Shown here one piece after another: positions 1 to 8,395 of a stretch of 64,000 bases of DNA. Every line of letters starts with the position of its first letter. The stretch's first letter is position 1. The DNA lies in assembly GCF_002265435.1 (NCBI RefSeq), contig NZ_NOKQ01000220.1, forward strand, positions 186,001 to 250,000, written 5' to 3'. A program made the translations under genes and the position numbers. The notes below the pieces were generated by a model. It saw nothing but the letters and a program-made list of their open reading frames with translations. It was not told where the DNA came from and did not search any database. The stretch is from Tetzosporium hominis. GTDB lineage: Bacteria; Bacillota; Bacilli; Bacillales_A; Planococcaceae.

Positions 1-107
1 CTCCTAGAAACACACACCAAATGACATCGCAACCGATGAGGCAGAGAGCGCCTCCCCGGTCACGCTGACATTTAGCGGAGTTTCTGGACAGTCGGCTCCA
101 CATCTTA
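1..107 (-). repeat. R1 intergenic repeat, subfamily b, cut by window edge
   Basis: Reverse-oriented copy of the palindromic intergenic repeat. Its reverse complement is nearly the same as the copy at 57338-57457, sharing the blocks CCGACTGT, GTCAGCGTGACCGGGGAGGC and CATCGGTTGCGATGTCATTT. These two form a subfamily distinct from the other copies. It lies just downstream of the minus-strand peptidase gene. Confidence 0.8.
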
Positions 108-140
108 ATATAAAAATCCGGCCACAAGGGCCGGACCACT

Positions 141-1535
141 TTATTTCTTAAGTTGTTCAGGAGTATACTGCGCCATCTGTTCATAGTAATTACCGATAAC
201 ACGTAATCCTTTATCAAAGTTCTCCAAATGGAAGTGCTCATTTGGTGCGTGGAAGTTTTCCGTCGCTAAACCAAAGCCCATCAATACGACAGGAAGTCCT
301 AGGATCTCGTCGAATGACGCCACGATTGGAATCGACCCTCCGCCACGAACGTAAGCAGTTGGGACATTATATACTGCTTCGTAACTCGCTCCTGCAGTTT
401 GGATGGCAGGGTGGTCATAAGGAGTGATGAACGGCTTTCCTTTATCGAATTCAGAGACCGTCACTTCCACACCTTCAGGCTTGTTCGCTTCAACGTGTGC
501 TTTAAGTTTCGCCACGATTTCATCTGGATCTTGGTCTGGTACAAGGCGGCAAGTGATCTTCGCACCAGCTTCGTTTGGAAGCACGGTCTTGATTCCTTCG
601 CCTGAGAAACCACCGAAGACGCCGTTAATTTCAAGAGTTGGACGAGCCCACACACGTTCTAAGTGTGTATAACCAGGTTCGCCGAATAGAGCAGGAACTT
701 CAAGTTCATTCTTCAGCGCCTCTTCATCAAAGTTGAGTGCAGCATAAGCTTCGCGCTCCTCATCAGCAAGAGGACGGACGTTGTCGTAGAACCCGTCGAC
801 TTGAATCGTGCCTTCTTTGTCTCGGAACGATGCGAGCAGCTCTACAATTGCGTGTAGCGCATTTTGGACGCCGCCTCCGTAAAGACCTGAGTGCAAGTCG
901 CCTTTTGCACCTTTTACATCGATTTGAATGCCGGCAAGACCACGAAGGCCGTAACACACTGCTGGCTGTCCAGGACCTTGCATACCTGTATCGGAGATGA
1001 CGATGACATCAGCTGCAAGAGCTTCTTTATTTTCTTCAACATAAGCATCTAAGTTCGGGCTTCCGATTTCTTCTTCGCCTTCGATTAAGAACTTGATGTT
1101 GACCGGAAGTTCGCCTGTTTCTTTAAGTAACGCTTCTACTGCTTTGACGTGCATGAACACTTGACCTTTGTCGTCACTTGCGCCTCGTGCAAAGATCTTT
1201 TCATCTCGAATTGTGGCTTCAAACGGAGCTGTTTCCCATAGGTGAAGCGGATCTACTGGTTGCACATCGTAATGGCCGTACATTAAAATAGTTGGTTTTC
1301 CTGGAGCGTGTAACCAGTCCGCATAGACAACTGGATGACCTGCAGTTGGATCAATCTTAACGTTTTCAAGACCGGCTTTTTTCAAAGCCTCTGCCAACCA
1401 GTCGGCTCCTTTTTTCATATCTTCTTTGTGTTCAGATAACGAAGAAATACTTGGAATCGCTAAAAATTCTTTGAGCTCCGCTAAGTGTGCCTCGCGGTGG
1501 TCTGCGAAATAACGATCTAGCTGTGGTGAATGCAT
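141..1535 (-). CDS. M20 family dipeptidase / metallopeptidase
   Basis: 464-aa cytosolic metallohydrolase of peptidase family M20, the dipeptidase-like group. Zinc-site motifs appear in family order: GHYDVQP at residues 87-93 (metal His88, catalytic Asp90), the bridging Asp in GASDDKGQ near 121, and the general-base Glu pair in EGEEEIGS near 154. The segment between about 210 and 320 (GDLHSG, GFSGEG) fits the lid/dimerisation domain. Length is normal. An AGAGGG sequence precedes the ATG. It is transcribed divergently from the corC-like gene. The family hydrolyses dipeptides or N-acyl amino acids; the exact substrate cannot be read from the sequence. Confidence 0.9.
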   Translation of the reverse strand: MHSPQLDRYFADHREAHLAELKEFLAIPSISSLSEHKEDMKKGADWLAEALKKAGLENVKIDPTAGHPVVYADWLHAPGKPTILMYGHYDVQPVDPLHLWETAPFEATIRDEKIFARGASDDKGQVFMHVKAVEALLKETGELPVNIKFLIEGEEEIGSPNLDAYVEENKEALAADVIVISDTGMQGPGQPAVCYGLRGLAGIQIDVKGAKGDLHSGLYGGGVQNALHAIVELLASFRDKEGTIQVDGFYDNVRPLADEEREAYAALNFDEEALKNELEVPALFGEPGYTHLERVWARPTLEINGVFGGFSGEGIKTVLPNEAGAKITCRLVPDQDPDEIVAKLKAHVEANKPEGVEVTVSEFDKGKPFITPYDHPAIQTAGASYEAVYNVPTAYVRGGGSIPIVASFDEILGLPVVLMGFGLATENFHAPNEHFHLENFDKGLRVIGNYYEQMAQYTPEQLKK

Positions 1536-1684
1536 CGAATCCCTCTTTCTTGTAGTTAGAATCTCTGTTTAAGTATAGCAAACTTTCAGAATAGCAGAGC
1601 TTCAAATGCAAGTTTGCGGGGAAATATGATATAGTAGTTCTATTATAATTTTGAGCGTTAGTACATAGGGGGAATAACAAACCA

Positions 1685-2953
1685 ATGGAATTTGTCTATT
1701 TAGGCATCTGTTTAGCACTGTCGTTTTTCTTTTCAGGCAGTGAAACTGCATTAACTGCAGTCAATAGGATGAAGGTCCAGCTTAGAGCGGAGCAAGGAGA
1801 CCGTGCGTCTCAGAAACTACTTGTGCTTCTTTCTAAGCCGGACCGAATGATTACAACAATCTTGATCGGGAACAACATCGTAAATATCGCGATGCCGACC
1901 TTGTTGACAATCATCGCGTTACAATATGGCTGGGATATTGCTGTTGCAACGGCTGTCTTGACCATCTTAATTATTATCTTTGGTGAAGTGTTGCCAAAAA
2001 CGATTTCTGTAACCTTCTCAGATCGTATTGCGTATCTAGTGGCTCCCGTCATTGGGCTGCTGGTTCAAATTTTACGTCCCATCACGTTCATACTTGCCCA
2101 GATGACGAACATCTTCATTCGGATCTTGTCAAAAGGGGCAGTGAAAGAAGCGACACTGACAAAAGAAGAGCTTCGTTCTATGGTAGATATTGCGTCTACA
2201 GAGGGGACGTTTGAAGAAGACGAATCAGAGCGTTTGAAAGGAGTTCTCGATTTCCCACATAAAGACGTGGAAGATGTACTCGAGACACACCGTACAGAGA
2301 TTGTTGGGATTCCGACGACGGCAACGTTTGAAGAGGTCCGCAGCATTATCTTAGAAAATAAATACACGCGTTTTCCTGTCTATGAAGACAGCATGGACCA
2401 AATCATTGGCATGTTCTACATCAAGCGTTTTATCGAGTGGACGATGAACCCGGAGCGTCAGCTAGAAGAGTTCGTCGATTTGGAGCCGTTATTCGTTGTC
2501 AAATCCTTGAGCGTCGAGAAAGTCTACAAACAGATGCTTGCAAAGAAAAAGCACATGGCTATTGTTTTGGATGAGTACGGTGGAACACTTGGAATTGTGA
2601 CGCACGAAGACATCATCGAAGAGATGATCGGACAAGAAATTGAAGACGAGACGGATGAAGACGACGAGCCGCTGGTGTATGAACATACAGCAGACCGCTT
2701 GATCTGTGCTGCTCGTTTTGAAATCGAAGACTTCAATCATTTGATGGAGATGGAGATCCAGACGGAGAATGAAACCATCGGTGGCTTCATCATGGAGCTT
2801 CTTGGTCATGTTCCGGACGAAGGCGAAAAGGTCAAATTCGAGAACTTAGAATTTGAAGTCAATGAGATGGACCGCAACCGCATCGTCAAGCTTACAGTCA
2901 CGAAACTTCACGATACAACAGAACAAGATGAAAACGAACTAGCTCGTGCATAG
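1685..2953 (+). CDS. CorC/HlyC-family membrane protein, probable Mg2+ exporter (MpfA-like)
   Basis: 422-aa protein with the order DUF21 membrane domain (hydrophobic segments within residues 1-140, starting with the conserved FFSGSETALTAVNR), a CBS-domain pair (about 195-320, with KYTRFPVYED and DEYGGTLGIVTHEDI), then an acidic linker and a C-terminal CorC_HlyC domain. In Bacillus this architecture belongs to the YhdP/MpfA group, which exports magnesium; the hemolysin name is historical. The CBS pair probably senses nucleotide or Mg-nucleotide. Start supported by GGGGGAATAACAAACC before the ATG. It is followed directly by an R1 repeat that can form a hairpin with a T-rich tail, probably its terminator. 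Confidence 0.88.
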   Translation: MEFVYLGICLALSFFFSGSETALTAVNRMKVQLRAEQGDRASQKLLVLLSKPDRMITTILIGNNIVNIAMPTLLTIIALQYGWDIAVATAVLTILIIIFGEVLPKTISVTFSDRIAYLVAPVIGLLVQILRPITFILAQMTNIFIRILSKGAVKEATLTKEELRSMVDIASTEGTFEEDESERLKGVLDFPHKDVEDVLETHRTEIVGIPTTATFEEVRSIILENKYTRFPVYEDSMDQIIGMFYIKRFIEWTMNPERQLEEFVDLEPLFVVKSLSVEKVYKQMLAKKKHMAIVLDEYGGTLGIVTHEDIIEEMIGQEIEDETDEDDEPLVYEHTADRLICAARFEIEDFNHLMEMEIQTENETIGGFIMELLGHVPDEGEKVKFENLEFEVNEMDRNRIVKLTVTKLHDTTEQDENELARA

Positions 2954-2954
2954 A

Positions 2955-3069
2955 AATGTGGAACCGGCTTGGTCAGAAACTTCTCGGGAATCAGACGGAC
3001 CTAGTGAGGCGTACTTTGCCTCATTAGGTCCGTTTGATTTTTGAGTGGGTTTCTAGCCGGTGTAACTGG
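2955..3069 (+). repeat. R1 intergenic repeat
   Basis: Divergent R1 copy. The central inverted repeat is long and nearly perfect: AATCAGACGGACCTA pairs with TTAGGTCCGTTTGATT around GTGAGGC/GCCTC, followed by a T-rich run. Outer arms resemble other copies (GTTTCTAGCCGGTGTAACT). Positioned to end transcription of the CorC-like gene. The rest of the gap, 3070-3219, holds the sigma-factor leader; no promoter could be assigned with confidence. Confidence 0.7.
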
Positions 3070-3219
3070 ACACTGTGAGATATGGAAAAGGCTTATCAGG
3101 TGAAAGTCATATTTCATAGATTACACAAGTGTAATGAACATGAAAGAACACTCGATGGTTCGTAAGGTAACTATTTGAGAAGATAGCCTTACAAAGAAAT
3201 GAACCGGAGGGGAACAATC

Positions 3220-3762
3220 ATGTCTAAGATTGAAACCGTATATGAACAACACAATCGCTCGATCTACTACTTATGTCTAAAACTTACGAAAAACCAAGCA
3301 GAAGCGGAAGACCTCATGCAAGACGTCTGGATGAAAGTCGTTCGTTATGAATCCTATCTAGAAAACGTAGACCACGAGAAGGCATGGTTGACGACCATCA
3401 CGATGAATACGTTCCGCGATAAATACCGCAAAGACGTTCGTCGCAGCAAACACATGGTCGTGCAGCCAGATCAATTAGATGTATCCATCCTGGATTTAAT
3501 TGCAGCTGACACATTGCCAATCGAAGATCAGCTAGCGAAAGCGGATGTCAGTGAGTTGATACAAAAGAAACTTGGTGAACTGGATTCTATCTACAGCAAA
3601 ACAGTCTTTTACTTCTATGTAAAACAATTGTCTTTAGTCGAAATCGCTGAAATGATGAAAGTTTCGATTGGAACTGTAAAGTCTCGTCTGTTCCGTGCGA
3701 AGCAGCGATTACGGGAGCTTATCTTAAATGACGCAGAAACAGCAGAAATGTTGCTGGTTTAA
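3220..3762 (+). CDS. ECF-type RNA polymerase sigma factor
   Basis: 180-aa sigma-70 family, ECF-type sigma factor. Region 2 includes NQAEAEDLMQDVWMKVVRY (core binding and -10 recognition); region 4 near the C-terminus includes LSLVEIAEMMKVSIGTVKSR, a helix-turn-helix for the -35 element. The ATG at 3220 is preferred over an in-frame ATG 21 bp upstream because GGAGGGG lies at proper spacing before it. The usual partner, a membrane anti-sigma factor, is absent: the next gene is on the opposite strand beyond a shared terminator. Its signal and regulon are unknown. Confidence 0.87.
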   Translation: MSKIETVYEQHNRSIYYLCLKLTKNQAEAEDLMQDVWMKVVRYESYLENVDHEKAWLTTITMNTFRDKYRKDVRRSKHMVVQPDQLDVSILDLIAADTLPIEDQLAKADVSELIQKKLGELDSIYSKTVFYFYVKQLSLVEIAEMMKVSIGTVKSRLFRAKQRLRELILNDAETAEMLLV

Positions 3763-3769
3763 TAAAAAT

Positions 3770-3802
3770 AATCCCAAGACCACATCGTCTTGGGATTTTT
3801 TA
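3770..3802. terminator. Bidirectional intrinsic terminator
   Basis: AATCCCAAGAC / GTCTTGGGATT with a 6-nt loop and T runs on both sides. It lies between the convergent sigma-factor and ABC-F genes. Confidence 0.9.
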
Positions 3803-3805
3803 TGC

Positions 3806-5386
3806 TTATTTTTCTGTGCGTTCTTCAACAAATTCTTCGCCTGTCGAGAACCATTCCTCTACATTCCACACCTTCGTAACAAGGCCTTCGTAAAAATCAG
3901 GTTCGTGAGAGACAAGTACAATCGTGCCTTTGTATTCTTGCATCGCACGTTTGAGTTCTGCTTTTGCTTGAACGTCCAAGTGATTCGTCGGCTCATCGAA
4001 TAGCATCCAGTTACTTTCATCCAGCATCAACTTACACAGACGAACTTTTGCTTGTTCTCCTCCACTTAAACTTGAAAGAGGGCGTGAGATATGGTCGTTT
4101 TTCAAACCTGTACGAGCTAGAGCTGCACGCACTTGGTGTTGATCCATGCTTGGGAATGTTCCCCAGACGTCGTCGATTGGAGTAACATTTCCGGCTTTCA
4201 CTTCTTGTTCAAAGTAAGCAGGAACTAAGAAGTCTCCGCGAGCGACTTTCCCGTCAAGGGCAGGAATCTTACCGAGCATTGTCTTCAGAAGCGTCGATTT
4301 CCCGACACCGTTCATTCCAACTAAGGCAATCTTCTCGCCGCGTTCAACTGTGAAAGTTAGTGGAGGAAGAAGAGGCTTGTCATATCCGATGACCAAGTGA
4401 TCTGCTTCTACTACATAACGGCTAGAACCGCGAGCTTCTTTGAAGCTGAATTGCGCGTCTTGTGCCGTCTCTGGACGGTCGATTCGTTCCATACGGTCGA
4501 GTTGTTTCTGACGAGATTTTGCACGACCTGTCGTCGAGTAACGCGCTTTATTCTTCGCGATGAACTGCTCTTGCTTCTTGATGAAATCTTGTTGTTTCTC
4601 ATAAGCATCGATGTGCTGGCGTTTGTGAAGCTCCGCAAGCTCGATGAATTTTTCATAAGTCGCTGTGTAGCGTGTCAACTTCGAGAATTCCAGGTGGAAG
4701 ATGACGTCCGTCACGCTGTTCATGAACTCGGTATCGTGGGAGATCAGCATGAACGCATGCGGATAGTTCTTTAAATAGTTCGCAAGCCAGTTGATGTGCT
4801 CTTCGTCTAAATAGTTGGTAGGTTCATCGAGCAAGAGAACTTTTGGTTTTTCTAAAAGCAATTTAGCGAGCAATACTTTTGTGCGTTGTCCACCTGACAA
4901 GGCATCTACTCGTTTATCAAGACCAATTGCATCTAGACCTAGACCTCGTGCAACCTCTTCGATTTTCATATCAAGTGTGTAGAAGTCTCCAGCGTCTAGA
5001 GCATCTTGAATCTCTGCCATTTCATCGAGCAACTGCTCCAGCTCTTCTGGCGAAGCTTCCGCCATCTGCATCCCGATGTCATTCATCTTCGCTTCTTTTT
5101 CATAAAGTGGCAAATACGCATCACGCAATGTGTCCATCATCGAACGGCCTGGTTGCAAGCGCGTATGCTGATCTAAGTAGCCGTAATGCGTACCTGGCAG
5201 CCATTCTACGCGTCCTGTATCGTGGACGAGCTCTCCTGTAATGATTGACATCATCGTGGATTTTCCGACGCCGTTTGCGCCGACTAAACCGACATGTTCG
5301 CCTTCGACCAAACGAAATGATACATCTTTAAATAGGGTACGGTCTCCAAAGGAGTGTCCTAAATTATCTACTGTTAATAAACTCAT
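3806..5386 (-). CDS. yfmM: ABC-F family ATPase, YfmM-like
   Basis: 526-aa cytosolic protein with two tandem ABC ATPase domains and no membrane segment, hence the ABC-F translation-factor class. Walker A motifs: GANGVGKST near residue 36 and GMNGVGKST in the second half. Signature motifs LSGGQRTK and LSGGEQAK, Walker B/D-loops LLLDEPTNYLDEEH and LFDEPTNHLD. The linker between domains (about 245-320) is charged and helical, as in ABC-F proteins that enter the ribosomal E site. Length and sequence match B. subtilis YfmM (about 518 aa) better than YfmR or YkpA. It probably relieves ribosome stalling; resistance is possible but not indicated. Confidence 0.88.
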   Translation of the reverse strand: MSLLTVDNLGHSFGDRTLFKDVSFRLVEGEHVGLVGANGVGKSTMMSIITGELVHDTGRVEWLPGTHYGYLDQHTRLQPGRSMMDTLRDAYLPLYEKEAKMNDIGMQMAEASPEELEQLLDEMAEIQDALDAGDFYTLDMKIEEVARGLGLDAIGLDKRVDALSGGQRTKVLLAKLLLEKPKVLLLDEPTNYLDEEHINWLANYLKNYPHAFMLISHDTEFMNSVTDVIFHLEFSKLTRYTATYEKFIELAELHKRQHIDAYEKQQDFIKKQEQFIAKNKARYSTTGRAKSRQKQLDRMERIDRPETAQDAQFSFKEARGSSRYVVEADHLVIGYDKPLLPPLTFTVERGEKIALVGMNGVGKSTLLKTMLGKIPALDGKVARGDFLVPAYFEQEVKAGNVTPIDDVWGTFPSMDQHQVRAALARTGLKNDHISRPLSSLSGGEQAKVRLCKLMLDESNWMLFDEPTNHLDVQAKAELKRAMQEYKGTIVLVSHEPDFYEGLVTKVWNVEEWFSTGEEFVEERTEK

Positions 5387-5443
5387 GGTTGGTTCCTCGA
5401 TCCTTACAATATAGTTTCCATGACTTGCTGTACAAGTGTAGCG

Positions 5444-5724
5444 TGATTTCTAGAGCGGCGTTCTCCACATCTAACGATATCGAGTTGCAGGCGTTAGAAA
5501 TACATTCAAAAATCGTTCGCACCTATAGAGGCAAAAAGCACCTCAACGGGCACGCCTGATTTCCGAAGCATTTCTGACCAAACGCCTTACACATCTAAAA
5601 CGATATCGAGTTGCGAACGCCAGAAATCCCCGCAAAAATCAGTCGCACCAACCGAGGCAAAAAGCACCTCAACGGGCACGCCTGATTTTTACAAAATTTC
5701 TAGAGCGGCGTTCTCCACATCTAA
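5444..5724 (-). repeat. Cluster of R1 repeats (one partial, two full)
   Basis: Fills most of the gap 5387-5742. A half copy at 5444-5473 (GATTTCTAGAGCGGCGTTCT then CCACATCTA) is followed by full reverse-oriented copies at 5479-5598 and 5602-5724. Both full copies share ATATCGAGTTGC, GAGGCAAAAAGCACCTCAAC and GGGCACGCCTGATTT. In their sense direction they lie downstream of the small minus-strand gene at 5743. Confidence 0.85.
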
Positions 5725-5734
5725 AATAAAAAAA

Positions 5735-5757
5735 CTCGCTAATTAGATCTTAGCGAG
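5735..5757 (-). terminator. Intrinsic terminator overlapping the end of the coiled-coil gene
   Basis: CTCGCTAA / TTAGCGAG with a 7-nt loop. On the minus strand it is followed by seven T. The hairpin overlaps the last codons of the 5743-5925 gene. Confidence 0.75.
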
Positions 5758-5925
5758 CGCTTCGTTCAATTCCTGTAACTGGGCTTCCATTGCGGCGAGT
5801 CGTTGCTCCGCTTTTTCGAGCATCGCGGGATGACCCGTCGATTCAAGCTTTTCCATGTCCCCTTGGAGGCGCACATAGTCCATCTTCAGTTCAGCGATTT
5901 GTTGTTCAAGCTCATGCTTCGTCAT
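5743..5925 (-). CDS. Small coiled-coil protein, SE1832-like family
   Basis: 60-aa, highly charged, probably all-helical protein (ELEQQIAELKMDYVRLQGDMEKLES in heptad-like spacing, written here as two overlapping helices). It resembles the short uncharacterised SE1832-type proteins of Bacillales, which begin MTKxE and contain the DYVRLQGD and KLESTGH blocks. Cytosolic, no signal peptide. Its own intrinsic terminator overlaps the stop codon, supporting a real gene. Function unknown. Confidence 0.65.
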   Translation of the reverse strand: MTKHELEQQIAELKMDYVRLQGDMEKLESTGHPAMLEKAEQRLAAMEAQLQELNEALAKI

Positions 5926-5977
5926 CTAATTACTTCCTTTTCGTGACAATCTACCCTCTAGTTTACCACACTACCCA

Positions 5978-6453
5978 CTAGGATGTGAATTCCCGAAGTT
6001 CGGCAAGTGTCTGGAATTCAAGGAGAAGGTCTTCAGGACGTAAGGTGCCGGCAAACTTTTCGAGTTGCTCTTTTTTGCGACTGAGCAGCGCATCATATAG
6101 GACGACTTCCATCAATGTAGAGGGTCTGCAACTGAAGGTCGGCATACATGGCGCCGTCACCAGAGTCATCTATAACAGCTACCCGGCTACCAAGCAATTG
6201 GAGAAATTGAATCTCTTCACGAGTGGAACGTCCCGCATCTCGAGTGACCAGTGTGGGTTCGTAATCGGATAGGAGGCGGTGAAGCTCAGGCTGCGTCGAG
6301 TACGTAGTGAAAGCAGCATGGAAGGCAAGTGGTGCTTTAACAAAAAATGGATGGCTTGAGTAAAGTGGCGCTGGAAAATTCCGCACGCTGGATTGCATAG
6401 CCAGTCATTTCTATGGCCAGATCGAAAAGATAGGCAATTTTTATAGCATTCAT
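5978..6453 (-). pseudogene. Broken hypothetical gene (two frame changes)
   Basis: A strong ribosome site (AAAAAGGAGG) precedes ATG at 6453, but that frame stops after 38 codons (starts MNAIKIAYLF). The downstream sequence continues protein-like in a second frame (to 6093; contains PELHRLLSDYEPTLVTRDAG and GSRVAVIDDSGDGAMYADL) and finally in a third frame (to 5978; contains DALLSRKKEQLEKFAG and PEDLLLEFQTLAELRE). Joined, the three pieces would make one protein of about 155 aa. Either two indels broke the gene or there are two sequencing errors. I do not recognise the family. Confidence 0.5.
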
Positions 6454-6512
6454 CCTCCTTTTTCCTCTATAATTCACTCTATGAACGAATTAAGAAACTA
6501 TGCGAAAGGAGA

Positions 6513-8348
6513 GTGGAAATTCTGGATTCATTATTAGTTGTGTTAATGGTCATTATTTTTCTGGGAATCTTTTCTCAGTGGCTCGCTTGGAGATTTCGTA
6601 TGCCTGCCATCGTCATCATGTCGATTGTCGGCTTGCTCGTCGGACCGGTATTTGGTCTGATTAACCCAGAAGCAAGTCTCGGAGAGCTGTTCAATCCATT
6701 AATTTCCCTCGCTGTCGCCATCATTTTGTTTGAAGGCAGTTTGAATTTGGATTTTCGAGAAGTGAAGACGTTTAGTAAGCCGCTGACGCGTGTCGTGACA
6801 CTCGGAGCGTTTATTGCGTGGATAGGAGGTTCCCTTGCGGCACATTTCTTGGCTGGCTTGTCATTAGAAGTGGCTTTCATTATTGGGGGCTTGTTCATCG
6901 TGACGGGACCAACAGTAATTTTGCCGCTTCTTAGACAGGCAAAGCTCAAGGCACGTCCTGCCGCAATTCTAAAGTGGGAAGGAATTGTTGTAGACCCATT
7001 TGGTGCCTTACTAGCCGTCTTTGCTTACGAGTTTATTAAATTTGCTGGCGGTACCATTACTCTTGAAGAATTTCTACTGTTCTTTGGAGCGTCTATTTTT
7101 GCGACACTACTTGGTATTGGAGTCGGCTGGGGACAAGGGAAGATGCTGGAGCGCGGGATGATTCCGGAGTATTTGAAAGCCCCTGTCCTATTTGCTGTAG
7201 TGCTGCTTGTCTTCGTCGTTTCAGATTTGGTGATGCATGAGACTGGCTTACTAGCCGTCACAGCTATGGGGATTATGATGGCAAACATGCATATCGCATC
7301 CATCAACGATATTCGCCACTTTAAAGAAAATATCTCCGTATTATTGATTTCCTCGATTTTTGTTATGCTGACGGCGTCGTTGCAAGCGGAGACGTTACTA
7401 GCCATCTTTGACTGGGGTATCATCGTATTTGTTGCAGCGATGTTGTTCGTCGTGCGGCCCTTATCGATTTGGGTCGCTACTATTGGAACGGACCTTCACT
7501 GGAAGGAAAAGGCGCTACTTGGTTGGATTGCCCCTCGTGGAATTGTGGCGCTAACTGTATCTGGGTACTTTGCAGGCGTGTTAACGGAGAATGGCTATCA
7601 AGATGCAGATATTTTGACGGCTCTCACATTTGCGCTTGTATTCTCTACTGTTGTGTTCCATGGATTTTCAATTGGTTGGCTCGCAAAGAAGCTCGATCTT
7701 GCTGCTTCCGATCGACCTGGAGTTCTGATTGTGGGGGGGACCGAATTTTCAGCGAAGCTTGGGGAATCTTTGAAAAAAGATGGAGTCGAGACATTGATCG
7801 TCGACAGTTCATGGGAACACCTGCGATTTGCTAGAAAGTTAGGAATTCCTACGTACCGTGGCGATATCCTTTCGGAACAAACAGAGTACACTCTGGATTT
7901 TGCACCGTATCCAATAATGATAGCGGCGACGGAGACGGACGCTTACAACGCCTTGATTTCATCAAACTTTATCCCTGAAATCGGTCGGGAGATGTTGTTC
8001 CAAACGGCGCCCTATCGAGCGGATAAAGAAGAGTACCATCCGTCGCTAGGTGGCATTGTCCTGTTTGACGAGCAAGCAGACATTTATACGCTGAATTCAC
8101 GAATTGTCCGCGGACATGTGATCCGGAAGACAACATTGACGGACAAATTCACAGAAGATGATTATTTCAAGACGCGTCCACAGGACAGCTTGTTACTATA
8201 CATTAAGCGTGAAGACGGGACGGTCAAGTTCTGGGCAACGAAACGAAAGTTGACATTGAAAGCGGGAGACACACTCGTGTCGCTGGCGCCTCCAGTGAAA
8301 GAGATGGAGAAAGCGCAGGAACGGATCTCCTCCATGAAGAATCAATAA
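6513..8348 (+). CDS. CPA1-family Na+(K+)/H+ antiporter with TrkA-like C-terminal domain
   Basis: 611-aa membrane protein. Roughly residues 1-385 are a 12-13-segment CPA1 exchanger domain with family-typical blocks: LFEGSLNLDFRE near 73, GGLFIVTGPTVILPLL near 127, the ion-site-like EGIVVDPFGALLAV, and GWIAPRGIVAL near 338. The C-terminal 220 residues are soluble, with a degenerate Rossmann TrkA-N-like region (GVLIVGGTEFSAKLGESL) and a TrkA-C-like tail. It likely exports Na+ or K+ in exchange for protons, gated by a nucleotide ligand. Start is uncertain: GTG at 6513 abuts the AAAGGAGA sequence; an in-frame CTG nine bases later would be better spaced. Confidence 0.85.
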   Translation: MEILDSLLVVLMVIIFLGIFSQWLAWRFRMPAIVIMSIVGLLVGPVFGLINPEASLGELFNPLISLAVAIILFEGSLNLDFREVKTFSKPLTRVVTLGAFIAWIGGSLAAHFLAGLSLEVAFIIGGLFIVTGPTVILPLLRQAKLKARPAAILKWEGIVVDPFGALLAVFAYEFIKFAGGTITLEEFLLFFGASIFATLLGIGVGWGQGKMLERGMIPEYLKAPVLFAVVLLVFVVSDLVMHETGLLAVTAMGIMMANMHIASINDIRHFKENISVLLISSIFVMLTASLQAETLLAIFDWGIIVFVAAMLFVVRPLSIWVATIGTDLHWKEKALLGWIAPRGIVALTVSGYFAGVLTENGYQDADILTALTFALVFSTVVFHGFSIGWLAKKLDLAASDRPGVLIVGGTEFSAKLGESLKKDGVETLIVDSSWEHLRFARKLGIPTYRGDILSEQTEYTLDFAPYPIMIAATETDAYNALISSNFIPEIGREMLFQTAPYRADKEEYHPSLGGIVLFDEQADIYTLNSRIVRGHVIRKTTLTDKFTEDDYFKTRPQDSLLLYIKREDGTVKFWATKRKLTLKAGDTLVSLAPPVKEMEKAQERISSMKNQ

Positions 8349-8357
8349 TACGAAAAA

Positions 8358-8387
8358 GCCAGGAGGCCGATTGCTCTCCTGGCTTTT
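8358..8387. terminator. Bidirectional intrinsic terminator
   Basis: GCCAGGAG / CTCCTGGC flanked by A run and T run, between the convergent antiporter and topB genes. Confidence 0.88.
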
Positions 8388-8395
8388 CTATATCA

